Shown here: piece by piece, positions 34,303-45,014 of the stretch
How positions within the stretch are numbered: the stretch's first letter is position 1
Layout of the letters: each line of letters starts with the position of its first letter
Assembly (NCBI GenBank): GCA_029168955.1
Contig: JAPDOI010001543.1
Span: forward strand, 1 to 64,000
Reading direction: 5' to 3'
Length of the DNA: 64,000 nt
From: Aplectana chamaeleonis
Taxonomy: Eukaryota > Nematoda > Chromadorea > Rhabditida > Cosmocercidae
The notes under the pieces: model-generated
The model's input: the letters and a program-made list of their open reading frames with translations, nothing else
Told to the model about the DNA's origin: nothing
Databases searched by the model: none
Program-made: the position numbers and the translations under genes

Positions 34303-34980
34303 TTAAATGCATCGTACGCGCTGAAAACTACTCACCGTTTTTTCGAGCCTGAATCATTGGTTGGGCCCTCCTGAGAACGTAGGTAGAGTTTGTTGTGTCA
34401 CCGACGCATTAAGCCCCATTCATAGCAGTCGCTTCGACTAGTCGCTACACTGCCAACAGTTCCAAAAACCCATCGCGGCAACAGATCTTGTACTGAGTCG
34501 CGACGTGTTAGAACAGTTTGCAGTTTCAGTCACGATTGCCGAGCGACTGGGGTATTTCCTAGCTGGTCGAAGCGACCTGCTTGATTTGTTTAGGTCGCTT
34601 CAACTTGTCGCGTCGCCTCCATGAGGGAAGCGATTCGTCTAGTCGAAGCGACTGGGCCGTAATGTTTCGTCAAGACGTAGGGTAATCGGCGCCAAATTGC
34701 GAACCTCACACGCATTTGTTGTGAATTTCCATTGAAATCTTACAACTACACCGTATCAATCCTTTTCATCCTTTTCGTCTCTCATGTTTATTACCTTAAA
34801 ATTTATCTTGCTGGACATAAATGATTAATCACCGTCTATAAAAAAATTCGTGTTTCCTTCGAAAAAGTAGTCCTAAAGCTTTTTGTATCACTTGAACTTC
34901 TTGTTAAAGTATCCTTCTGTTGTTATAGCTGTCTTGCGCCTCACTCCCTGCGACCCTAATAACACCATGAACAACTTTTC

Positions 34981-36109
34981 ACTTTTTTCTGTTCCTGGGT
35001 TGAAATTGTGTTTTCGTAACCCGATAGGTCTAGAACAGACAGGAAATCGCTGTTATCCCAGGAAAACTTCGCTTTTGTGACTAGGACAATGACATTTGGA
35101 AAATCGCGTGTTTATGTTAGACATTTTTTGTTCCTGGCTGCTAAGTGTTATACTTCAATTGTTTATGTCTAATGAATTTGAAAAATGACTTCATTAAGCA
35201 CAAACTTTGCTTACACGACGATAGCACAAATAAAATTCGTTTGTTTGTGTGAAAATAGAAAGATTTTTATTCATTTCCGGCACATTGATCAGGAAAAAAC
35301 AAAGAATGCACAAAGAATAGACAAACACAGTCGGCAACCACTCAACGAGGTTCAGAAATGTGTAGATTTTCTAGATTTACGATTGTACTGTGAACCTCTC
35401 TCGAATTGCACCCAAATTTAGTTCCCCCTTATGGTTTCAGTATACTGTCCTTGGTAACGGCGTTCAAAGCCCAATATATCTTGATGAAAGGGCTCGTCTT
35501 GCTCGTTGAATTTTCCAAGATGCGAATCTATGAAATGGGCTATCAGAGACATTCTGCATACCATTTTGGCTAATTCGTTATGAGAGCGCACGAACTTCAC
35601 ATAGCTTTCAGCTTTGCGATCACCTAGGAAGCCGTGCACAACAGCAACAAAACTACTACAAGCCGCTGTCTCCGTCCTGTTCAACAGCTTTGCGAAATCC
35701 TCACATTTTATGATTTTCTTGATCTGTGGTCCGACGAATATACCAGCTCTGACCTTAGCCTCGGACAGAGTCGTTACAAAGGACAGTATAACAGAACATG
35801 ATAAGGGACTCCATTTGGGTGCAACTCCGAGAGAGTGATTCACAGTACAATTGTAAATCTAAAGAATCCACACACTTCTGAGCCTTTTTGAGTACTTTTC
35901 GACTGTGTTTGTCTATTACCTGTGCATTTTTTGTTTTAACCTGTTCATAATGTCGAAAATAAATAGAAATCTTTCTATTTTCCCGAAAAACGGTTTTTTT
36001 CTTCGTGATGTTGTAGCGTAAACAAAGTTTGTTTTCAATGAAGTCATTTTTTCACATACATTGGACATAAGCAATTGAAATTTAACACTTAGAAGCTAGG
36101 AACGAAAAT
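34981..36109 (-). mobile_element. FHQDI-domain element, copy 1
   Basis: A 1.13-kb unit also present, inverted, at 57,166-58,296. Order on its coding (minus) strand: inverted-repeat arm (36,109-35,818), coding block (35,843-35,418), second arm (35,412-35,124), then a 143-base unique tail (35,123-34,981). Arm ends read TTTTTTGTTCCTGGC and GCTAGGAACGAAAA. The outer edge of the unique tail starts ACTTTTTTCTGTTCCTGG, echoing the arm end. Homology with copy 2 stops at 34,981, and the flanks there are unrelated, so the edges are real. Superfamily unknown to me. Confidence 0.75.
35418..35843 (-). CDS. FHQDI-domain protein, mobile-element derived
   Basis: 141 codons from ATG at 35,843 to the stop at 35,418. 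Visible blocks: KVRAGIFVGPQIKKIIKCED (residues about 30-49), SFVAVVHGFLGDRKAESYV (about 64-82), MSLIAHFIDSHLGKFNE (about 98-114) and FHQDILGFERRYQGQY (about 119-134). I recall the same block order (AGIF.GPQI...FLG.....Y...MS...HF..SHL..F....FHQDI...E.RYQG) as a domain repeated many times in animal genomes. I do not know its biochemical activity. No zinc finger, DDE triad or signal peptide is visible. It is probably only the C-terminal part of a larger protein. It lies between long inverted repeats, so I treat it as transposon-derived. The copy at 57,500-57,858 is broken, whereas this one is open, so an old but intact remnant or a short functional exon are both possible. Confidence 0.6.
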   Translation of the reverse strand: MNHSLGVAPKWSPLSCSVILSFVTTLSEAKVRAGIFVGPQIKKIIKCEDFAKLLNRTETAACSSFVAVVHGFLGDRKAESYVKFVRSHNELAKMVCRMSLIAHFIDSHLGKFNEQDEPFHQDILGFERRYQGQYTETIRGN

Positions 36110-36347
36110 CGTGTTACATAGTGTAATCAGTGAGAGCAAACAGAGAAATCTCGCGGCGTTGTCCGTAAATCTCCGTCCCGTTTCACGCGGAATCGCGTCC
36201 CCACGAGAGACCCCAAGCCGCTCGACGGTTTGAATTCGCTGGACGAAGCGATTTCAAATCGCTTCGTCCAGCGATTTCGGATCGCGGCACTATCGTTGAT
36301 CGCTCGAAATGTCGAAGTCGAAGCGACCATTTGTGAATGCGGCTTTA

Positions 36348-36590
36348 TTGGGAAGATAGAGGAGATCGAATGCCTCAAATTCCGTCAAAAGAGGCCGGCC
36401 TTCCGACAGCCATGTGGCATCGAATGAGAGAAGGAAGTATCATATCAACAAGTTATATCGCGTTAATGAGTGGGAGTTGATGTATCATTCGTTGATAAGC
36501 CACTTTCCTTTTTCTATTAAAGCCACATGGCTGTCGGAAGGCCGGCCTTGATTGCCGGAATTCGAGACATTCGATCTCCCATATCTTCGA
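36348..36590. repeat. Inner fold-back of J2
   Basis: 36,350-36,420 and 36,521-36,590 pair over about 65 bases (GAGATCGAATGCCTCAAATTCC; GGCCGGCCTTCCGACAGCCA; ATGTGGC). These are the inner parts of the two J2 arms. The loop 36,421-36,520 has no recognisable content. Confidence 0.75.
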
Positions 36591-36870
36591 TTTCCCATAG
36601 AATAATGCGTTGATGACCCAACAAACTCTACCTACATTCTCAGGCGAGCGCAGCCAATGATTAAAACCCAAAAAAAACGGTAGGTGATTTTCAGCACGTA
36701 CGATGCCGTTAATGAAGAAAACATAAGAATTATTCTTTCATTAATTGTACATTTACTACACAAAGTTCCGTTGCACTTTGCCAGATGTTCTTCAAAAACG
36801 ACCGCAAAACAATTTCATTCGTAAACAAAGCGATTTTAGAGAACTGGTGCGCAAAGCAGTTGCGTTTTAA

Positions 36871-37836
36871 CTATGGTGACAAGGGTTCAAAACGCATACC
36901 GTCGACATGTGTGCGTGACGATTTGGCTCCTGTGATCCTTTCTTTTCTATGAACCTCTATCTCAAAGCGTACAACATTTCGTGGCGTGAGATGGTTTTTG
37001 AAATCAATGGTGGGCAAACGCCCGAGGGGTCCTCAATTTGTAAGAAATGAATCGACTCGTAGTCATCCTCGATTATCTTTACTACTTCCCATATGCTGCT
37101 CTAAAGGAATCATTTTGAAGCAGCTGTATGCTTAAAGACGTATCCTAGCTGAAGAGTTGAGACCCTCTACTAACAGATGGTTAGGACAAGTTACTGAATT
37201 CCATACGTTGGCCCTGTCAAATTCAGCGCACCCACTTCTCGTTGTTTTTCGCATTCCTGAAGACATTCAGGCGGCTAACTTCGTGGTCAAGTGCGGAAGA
37301 ATATTGCTCATCGAATTTCGTACTTCTTATTGATTTTCAAAAAAATCGATAATGGATCAATTTTATCGATTTTTTAGAAAATTTGTGTACAGATTGATGG
37401 AAAACCTTCAGAGTCATTTATGTTCCAAGTTTGATGCCTGTAGGTCGTCAGGTATACGGAAAAAGTGGCTAGAAACACAGGCCTGGGCCAAAAATGGATT
37501 GCGGCATTTTGCCCTCGCGTTCTTTCGACAGATGGTCCAAAGACTTCACCTAAGGTAAGTTTTCAAGCATACACTCTGCTTGAAAATACCTCCATTGGAA
37601 CAGTTTTTCACGGTCGCTTGGGTGAATGAGCAACAAATACCGAAGCCGACTCAGTGACGAGTTCTACTGTGAAAAATCAGGGGTCCTTCACGTCTTCGCT
37701 CACCATTTGCTTCGAAAACCATTTTGCTCCATGCATTAGTAGGTAGATGTTCGATGAAGAGAACAGACAACACATGGTGATTAGCGACGCACATATATAT
37801 TTCGACTGGACGAGAGTTGAAACCTTGTCACCATAT
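36871..37836. mobile_element. Family L element copy 2, complete
   Basis: CTATGGTGACAAGGGTTCAA and the complement of the right end, ATATGGTGACAAGGTTTCAA, are inverted ends with TTAA on both sides (36,867-36,870; 37,837-37,840). 966 bases. No protein motif is visible, so non-autonomous. Copy 1 at 21,798 lacks its right end. Confidence 0.82.
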
Positions 37837-37840
37837 TTAA

Positions 37841-39888
37841 AGCGCACCCTGTAGAGAGGCGTCGTTTGCGTTTTTTATAGGAATTTCAGCTGTGCATACG
37901 ATAGTATTCTCAGAATCCAAAAAAGTTTTTGTTCAAAAAGTTTACGAGCATCGAAAGTTTTCTTTGCCAAGCTTGGAAAATGGTCCCCGTTTTCACAAAA
38001 CCCAGCCTGGGTATTGTACTTGGTTGTGTAGCTCCGCCATTAATTCTATGAAACCTGTAAAGCAATGTTTAACTCCATACACTCTTGAAAGATGAACCCA
38101 TCTTCCAATGGAGCCTATCATAGCAAGTTCCATGCCAATTAATGTGTTGCTTGACGTCTACTATTCCGGGTCGCGAAATCCTACCACCGTAACACCTTTT
38201 TTGCATTGCTCGAGAACTGTCAAGTACTGATGAGCATTCTCAGTACCGAGGATTTTTTCTCTTAATGTCCGCAAGGAATTTGAAAAATAAGTCTCTCTGT
38301 CCAGCAGTTGAAAACACTTGGCTCAAAAAGCGATGCCGAAATATTTTACTCTAAAACTTTCAAAGAAAAATGGAAAGGAACCTTTTTGATAACCTGGTAC
38401 TAGTTTTCTTTGCGTTATTCTATTGCTTTTGCATGTAACTCATTCACAGAAGAATGTTATGATCCGCATCATTCTGCGTGCAATCCGTCTACATAAGCCG
38501 CCCATGCGGACGGTGTGCGTATCGAGCGGCTGGCCCGAAGACGTTTCCTGAACCTAAATCGAAGGTGATACTAGACGAGTAAATAATATTCCATTCAGCT
38601 GTTTGAGAGGACTCGTCCGAGAAATGCCTCTGCGACGGCCGTTCGACACGCACGCCGCCGTCGTGCCGCAACCATACTTCCTGCGACGCGCGACCGTGAC
38701 CATATATAACATGCGTATGGAGTTTTTGTCGATATAGATGAGGTCTGGGGTATACTTTGTGGGTGTCATGAGCGACAAGTATGCCATTTGACACAAGTCG
38801 CAGCGTACCAACATCGGAGCAACGGAGTTGGCAGTCGTGGAAGCAGCTGCCGTGCGAACGTTGAGATAACGTGTGGGGGATGACTGGCATACAGCAAAGG
38901 CCGGAGCCTGTCGATGCTCCTGTCGCTCCTTGCTAAAAAAAGAGATTCTTTTTTACTGTAGCGAGAAGTCTCGTACTAAAAAAGAACATATAATGCTAGT
39001 GGGCAGACGAGAGCCGCCTTGAAACTCTTTTTTACAGGTTCACTCGTAACGATGATTTACTTCTGCAATGCTAGAACGCTATCTCTTGACACAGTATTCA
39101 CGACAGATTTATTTTTCGATGTCTCAACGGTTTATGGAAGGTCTGGTGCCCTACATATATATATAGCAAGGCATGTTGAAAAAGGAGCGGAAGCTGCGTC
39201 TATGTACTAGAATATACTGTCGCCAAAGCGCGATGCTCCGCTCCCACGAGGGCCCCGGCGTGGTGGGTTCCACAGCGAAAGCCGGCAGCACAGAACATGA
39301 GCGCCGCCCACGCCGGCTTGGTTCGAGCTGCCTAAAATCCTTTTGGTCATCCCCTTTTTCTAACACTACTACAGTGCTACGCTGTGGGGCTTTAGCACCC
39401 TCAGAACGCTACTATCCGTTCGTCTAATGCAGCCGCTAGCGATTAGCAGTATTGTTGGGCAGTCAATCGGCCGAATCGTTCATCTTTATTTGCTAATTCA
39501 GTGGCTTTCTTCGCTAATATTTGGTATTTTCTATGACTATTGTTTTATCATAATATCCTCGTTCTATTTCTCCTCACCGTAGTACCCGTAGAAAGTAAAA
39601 TAATCTAAATTAGCGTTGTTCTGTCGTGTAAGCAAGATGCGTTTCAATTAGTACATAAAGTCCCAAGTTGGGGACATTGGGTGTTCATTCTAGAATGCAG
39701 TATTGTTGTAGTTTAATCCGCGTATTACAGTATGTCGTTTGCTTGGGCAATTAGTCCAGGTAGTACTACCCTAGTAGTAGTTCCACTGGCCGTTTCCCCA
39801 CGGGACTGACGTCATCATGACGTAGGACCCGGGGTAAACAACCACCGATTCGCAAAATGGCGCTTACGGCTAAAATCTCCATGCTGAA
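37841..39888. other. No supported gene
   Basis: A minus-strand open frame at 38,814-38,554 looks exon-like but includes CGCAGGAAGTATGGTTGCGG, which resembles a family E end, so I do not call it. At 39,794-39,837 GTTTCCCCACGGG and CCCGGGGTAAAC flank TGACGTCATCATGACG, a small symmetrical site of unknown meaning. Confidence 0.4.
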
Positions 39889-40596
39889 TTACCCAATAGA
39901 AACTCTTAGTATTCCCCTTTGGGCGGGCTTATAAATAACCAGCGGCGTCGGGCGGCTGACGCCGGCTTCTACCGCTGGGTCCGGCTGCGCTGGCCCGTTT
40001 GCCGGTGGAGGCTCAGGCATATCTTCGAGGTACAGACTGAAGAAGGCTGGCGATAGAACCCCGCCCTGAGGGACTCCAGCTGCCACTGGAATACTGTTGG
40101 AGACATGGTTCTGAAACATGACTCTTGCTCGCCAACCTTTAATAAAGGCCGATATCCAGCGCTTCTGCCAAGATGGTATTGGCGACTCCAGTATGTTGCC
40201 TGACAGGACTCCAAGGTTAACCGAATCAAATGCCTTGGTGAGATCCAACGCAACAGCTACAGTTCTCAATGGCTTGTTAAAGTTGAACCCGTCGATAGCA
40301 TAACTGGTAATTTCTAGCAACGCCGTAGTTGTGGAATGTAGCCTCCTGAACCCATGTTGAAACAACTGCTTCTCGTTGTGCTCCGCTAGATCCTTAACAA
40401 TGAGCTTTTCGGCCACCTTGGCGAAAGGTGACATCAAGCTATTGGGACGATATCCCTTTACTGATGACTGAGGTTTGCCAGACTTGGGCAACGGGATGAC
40501 GTTATGTAGAGTGAAAACCTCATCATGTGTAGAGTGAAAATATTGTGTGGTGAAAAAAATCTTAGAAAAAAGCACTTCAAAATCCAGCTGATGCAA
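39889..40596 (-). pseudogene. Jockey/CR1-type LINE reverse transcriptase, palm fragment
   Basis: A 235-codon minus-strand frame. Recognisable blocks: VIPLPKSGKPQSSVKGYRPNSL (residues about 33-54, motif 1-2), EKLIVKDL and QHGFRRLHSTTTALLEI (about 67-96), VALDLTKAFDSVN (motif A with its catalytic aspartate, about 114-126) and AAGVPQGGVLSPAFFSLYLEDM (motif B, about 172-193). The frame then leaves the family before the YADD box, ending in proline-rich sequence. Half of the catalytic site is therefore missing and the copy is dead. The N-terminal about 30 residues do not look like the family. It covers the part preceding the C-terminal piece at 2,863-3,140. Clade assignment is from recall. Confidence 0.85.
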
Positions 40597-43085
40597 TTTT
40601 TCTGCACCTATGTAATCAGTAGATGCGCATTCTGCCCAGCTGCTGCCTTCTAGAAGTGAAAACCAAGACTGAAAAGGTCATTTTGAGAAAAAAAGGCCTT
40701 CCAACATCACAATCAACAACATCACGTAATTTGCTCTATATATCCCTCTATAGGTTTTAACAATCTTAGTCTCGCTTCAACCACCGAATACCACAAGTAT
40801 CCCTTTACAGTAGCTGTTTTGCACTCTTCAGCTTCTAACGTCGGCATGGATCCTAATGAGGCTTTACATTCACTACTAAAAGGTTGGCACAAACTCGTTG
40901 TCTTATGCTAAAACATAAGCGCACTGAATTTGCGCCAACCTCGCATGGGGAGCGCAAAGTCGCACTAGAATCCATGCCGATATTATTTCAGTCTAATTTA
41001 CCGAACCGCGGAGCCAAGGTCGATCAGGGCAATGTAAATGACACTGTAAGGAACCCGAGAACCATTTTAAACTATTTGGATATTTTAAATTTTTGATGAG
41101 CATTTAAATCTCCAGCAAAGTGGGCGAGCCTACCTTAAATTCAGCGCGGCAATTACGAGGGAGGGGGTCGCAAAGCTCTGCCACGAATGAAGTGTGGGGT
41201 GGGACGATTTTGAAAAATCGGCAATCGACAAACGGCAAAATAAGAAACCTTGAACAAAAAACGATACTAATGAAGATGAGAAATACTTTTTCAAAGACGA
41301 TTATAATTTGCCGACGGAACGAAATTTTCACGGTAAACGAAATTGATGATACCCAATTGATAAAGGGTAAGGTATAAAAGAAATGAAGAGCGGTGTGTTA
41401 CATTCACACACCATCTTTCTTCAGAGGTGAGCGGAGGAAGCTCCGAACAGACTAGGGAGTAGGGAAACAGCCTCAACGGTGATAAAGATATCACGATATC
41501 GGGCCTTAAACATGAAAAACTCTGGAAAGAAAAACTTCTACACACCCGTGAGAATTTTGTACTGTTGGCAAATCATGAACTTGTGTTTTTCAATAGCACC
41601 TCAATAAATTTAATCTCTCACGTTGGTACGATACCACATAAAAAACAGCACCAAAATGAATATTCTATTCAATACTAGTAATATGAATGCTGTGGCGGAA
41701 GGATAGTAATTTTTCGAGGCTCTGCAATTTTAACCTTTTCGGAATAGTAGTCATTCATTTGTTTCCTGTTTCGAATTTATCGCACAAAATTCAGAGCATG
41801 ATGTAATCCGAGTTAACGGAATGAGCACCCAAGGTTCTTTCAAAATCGCGAAGAGCTTAATATGGTATTACTTTAAGTGATTATTTTCTAACAAGCGTGG
41901 CACCCACTCCGCTTCGCGGCTTACGTGTTGGCGTGTCTCACGGAGTGTTTAGTATTCGACCGGAATCTGGATAAAAGATAAAGGCGTGTACAAATGCTAC
42001 TAAATGCACGTTTTTGGACAGTCTTGGGAGCATTCCAGAGAAACTGCTCCATCTTCGACAGACCTCTCCCCTCCGAACTTTTGAACCTCTCCTAAACTGA
42101 GCGCTAACAACTCAAATACGTGCGAGTGGGTAGTTTTTCAATCTTTGCTCGAAAACGACTCCAGAAAAACTGTGTTAATCTCAAATACCCTTCTTCCCAA
42201 ACAATACGCCACCTCTTCCTCCCAGGTGGTCACCCTCTACTCCGCGCATCCAGTTCATAGTCAAGCAACGAATTTGATCAAAGTGGAGGTTCCCCCCCCC
42301 CCTCCCCCCAATTACCCCCTCTTCGACCCTTTCAACTTAGAACTCCAACTTTTTCAGCGCAATCGCGAGCAAATCAGAAGACAGCAAAGTGCATAAACCA
42401 AAACACTGCAACTGAAGTCCAACATCCTTTACGCAACGCGTTGCACAGTCCCAGTGAAGTCTTGCTTTCACTCCAAGACAGTAACGCTCACTTCGCAAAG
42501 TCTTGCACCCACTCACTGGCTCTCTGAACAATTCTTACAATCTCTCGGCACGTTCCCATTCGGGTCCTACTCACTTCTCTTGGTGTTTAGGGCTCTTACA
42601 GTTTATTTACACTCACTTTTCCCGACACTTGGCGCACTCCCAGTTGGGCTCCAAGTGTTTTTCCCATCACGCTGCCCGCTTCCAGTGATGCTCCGCATAT
42701 TCTGTGGTGAACGGTCAACGGTCAACTCCTAGAGACAATCAATACGTTTCCTGAAATCTTTGTGTCCTCTCCTCTCCTCAAAAATGTTTAGGGTGTTAAC
42801 TTTGGCCCGAAGAGCCCTACGTAATTGCCCAGTCCGCAACAAGAAGGGGGTAGGGGATTCGGTACTCTTCCAGACAAGTGGATCTACATGAGCATGACCA
42901 TACGATACTAGCCGTTGCTTAGACGTGATCGATCGCGCTGTAGATTACACCCACCGGCTCAAAGTTTTTGAAGTATAGCATGTCTCTTTCCTTCCGAGCC
43001 AGTCGCAGCTCGGCTTGTCGGGCTTACCATGCCCGTCCTAATCTCGGCGTTTATTATCTATTGCGCTCATTTTTGTCGAATTTTG
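40597..43085. other. No feature recognised
   Basis: No repeat ends or coding motifs. A C-rich run (CCCCCCCCCCCCTCCCCCC) lies at about 42,291-42,309. A 92-codon frame (42,454-42,732) is unsupported. Confidence 0.45.
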
Positions 43086-43181
43086 TCGAAAATCGAGGGA
43101 AAAAACGATCGACAAAATTCGTTCGAAAACGGCCGGCAATCGGCAACCGGCAAACGGCAATTGCCGCACATCCCTGGGTGG
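43086..43181. repeat. Relic with GCCGCACATCCCTG end
   Basis: GGCAATCGGCAACCGGCAAACGGCAATTGCCGCACATCCCTG shares its ending and its CGGCAAA words with 2,181-2,247 and 158-300. Internally AAAATCGAGGG...GACAAAATTCG is weakly symmetrical. Probably the right end of a hAT-like repeat; no left end seen. Confidence 0.35.
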
Positions 43182-43604
43182 GACGCGACAACGAGCGCAT
43201 TTTGCTCAACGAGTTGTTGACACTGGCCACCAGTTCACGAAAACGTAATTGCGGACCATGATCACGGAGACTCGCTCCGCCAAGCGTTTTGGAGATTCAA
43301 AATGGACGACGATGGGCCGTGACTTATGAATGACAAACTCACACGCATTCTCCGAAAAAATTCAAACCCTCTTTTATTCTGTTATCTAGTTGGTCTCCAA
43401 CAATGAAATTGGTTAGGTTTTTTGGAACTAAATCGATGAAATTTACCAATCGACATTGAAAAATGAATGCTGGTTTCAACCGCCCCAATGTGTTGGTAGC
43501 CAGATATACTTCAATCAAGGACTTGAACCAGTAGGAAGTGGTTCGGTGAAAATAGTGGAGATAAGGTGTTTCAGAAAAGAAATGTTGAAATTTGGAAAAA
43601 CTGG

Positions 43605-43902
43605 GTTAGTCGAAAACATGGCCATTCGATTATTCGAAAAATCGAGTCAATTCGACTACTCGTTTCTTCGAAATTTCGAAAAATCGAGTGGGTGAAAACT
43701 CGATTACTCGAAATTTTGAAAAATTGAGTTAATAGAAAACTCGATTATTCGAAATTTTCAAAAATCGAGTTAGTCGAAAACTCGATAATTCGAATCAAAA
43801 ATCGAGTTAGTCGAAAACTCGATTATTCGAAATTTTGAAAAATTGAGTTGGTCGAAAACTCGATTATTTGAAATTTTGAAAAATCGGGATAGTCGAAAAC
43901 TT
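43605..43902. repeat. Tandem array, period about 41 bases
   Basis: About seven units of the type TCGAAAACTCGATTATTCGA followed by AATTTTGAAAAAT(C/T)GAGTTAG. Units vary in length (one is shortened near 43,785). The unit is itself nearly symmetrical, since TCGA occurs on both strands. Starts after GGGTTAGTCGAAAACATGG and ends in a run of T at 43,903. Confidence 0.85.
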
Positions 43903-44193
43903 TTTTTTTGAGTCGCCGAAGTATACTATGCAGTCTTGGTAATATTACGAGTTGCACTCTCATACAGTATTACGTCATCGCAACACATGATGAATTTCGC
44001 CGCCGAGCGACGCGTTGAAATGCAAACCGATAATATCGATCGTGCCGCCGCGTGATCAATATTGCAGAAGTGCTTTTAGCTCGGCGGCGAGAGAATAAGC
44101 AACCCCTGAAAGCATTGCGATGGCACGGCGCAGCTCAGCGTGATCGATTTGATTGGATTGATTTGCACCCAGCGGCGGCGCTGTGCAGCTTAA

Positions 44194-44823
44194 AGGCAGC
44201 ATACACGCTCCCAAACATGGTTCAGATATCAACATAAATAGGCCCGCACGGCCTTTACCATATCGTCAACGACGTTTGAAGCGCTTATAACCATCCAGGA
44301 TGACAATATTTGAGCAATCATGTCTCGCACGCTCGTATTTTCACACCTCTTCGAGTAACAGAATGAAAAGGCAAACTTGAGAAATCATGTGATAATTGAG
44401 AATGATAGCACTATCAAAAGGGAGTGCACGAGAGAAACAGCTCGATTTACTTGTGTATAACATGCCTATATACCGACTAACTCTCGCACACTTTCGAGAA
44501 TGCCGCTGTACTCCGGCTGACTCGTGAAAATGAAGGATTTCATCGGTGCACAAACATGTAATATCCAGGTAAAACGAGCTGTTTCTCTCTTGTTCCCTTT
44601 CGATAGTGCTATCACTCTCAATTATCACATGTTTTCTCAAGTTTAACTTTTCATTCTGTTACTCCAAGGGGTGTGAAAATACGGGCGTGCGAGACGTGAT
44701 TGGCCAAATATTGTCATCCTTGATGGTTTTCAGCGCTTCAAACTCCGTTTACAACATGCTGGGAGCCGTGCGAGCCCATTTATGCTGATATCTCGACCAT
44801 GTTTGCGAGCGTTTATGCTGCCT
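44194..44823. mobile_element. Large fold-back MITE family T, TTAA duplication
   Basis: AGGCAGCATACACGCTCCCA and GAGCGTTTATGCTGCCT are the ends; TTAA flanks both sides (44,190-44,193; 44,824-44,827). Arms pair over roughly 240-260 bases each: CGTCTCGCACGC..., GAGTAACAGAATGAAAA, AACTTGAGAAAACATGTGATAATTGAGA and ATAGCACTATC all recur in complement. A short loop with GCGAGAGTTAGTCGG remains. Length 630 bases, one of the longest fold-backs in the window. Confidence 0.88.
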
Positions 44824-44827
44824 TTAA

Positions 44828-44953
44828 GGTGTCGCTTATACTTCCGTCCAGTGCAGCGGCAAGCTACAATCCTATAATATTGATCCTGCGGCGCCGCATA
44901 GTCGATATCATGGCAATTCATTACTGTGCCCACGGTGGAAGTATGAGCGACGC
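44828..44953. mobile_element. Small MITE family U abutting T
   Basis: AGGTGTCGCTTATACTTCC and GGAAGTATGAGCGACGCCT pair as ends, beginning inside or right after T's TTAA. The centre has GCGGCGCCGCAT, as in palindrome F. ATACTTCC...GGAAGTAT is also the subterminal signature of family E, so U may be a relative. Confidence 0.6.
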
Positions 44954-45014
44954 CTATGCATGAACGACGCATATGATCTCAGATTTTTCCACCATCGGAG
45001 GCTAACCAGCGCTA

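Larger units (their letters stand above)
34412..36344. mobile_element. PIF-like element K nested in J2
   Basis: AGCCCCATTCATAGCAGTCGC at the left and the complement of the right end, AGCCGCATTCACAAATGGTC, are related inverted ends. GTCGCTTCGACT follows in both. TTA flanks both sides (34,409-34,411; 36,345-36,347). The complementary right arm of J2 reads ACGCATTAT uninterrupted, confirming the insertion. K's own DNA is about 34,412-34,980 plus 36,110-36,344, rich in GTCGAAGCGAC words; the middle is the FHQDI element. Confidence 0.8.
34307..36708. mobile_element. Fold-back MITE family J copy 2, carrying a nested insertion
   Basis: Ends ATGCATCGTACGCGCTGAAAA and TTTTCAGCACGTACGATGCC are flanked by TTAA (34,303-34,306; 36,709-36,712). 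Without the inserted K element (34,412-36,344) it is about 470 bases: left arm 34,307-34,411 plus 36,348-36,425, right arm about 36,515-36,708. Arms share GTAGGTAGAGTTTGTTG, GAGATCGAATG and GGCCGGCCTTCCGACAGCCA. It is interrupted in its left arm only, and the right arm preserves the empty site. Confidence 0.85.

Noticed and set aside
38554..38814. Minus-strand 86-codon frame that looks exon-like (DKNSIRMLYMVTVARRRKYG).
   Set aside because: Part of it is a family E-like end (CGCAGGAAGTATGGTTGCGG region), and no splice sites or recognised family support it.
39794..39837. TGACGTCATCATGACG as a CRE-type promoter site.
   Set aside because: No transcription unit, TATA or conserved neighbour to support regulatory function.
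43605..43902. Tandem array considered as CRISPR.
   Set aside because: Units are contiguous without spacers.
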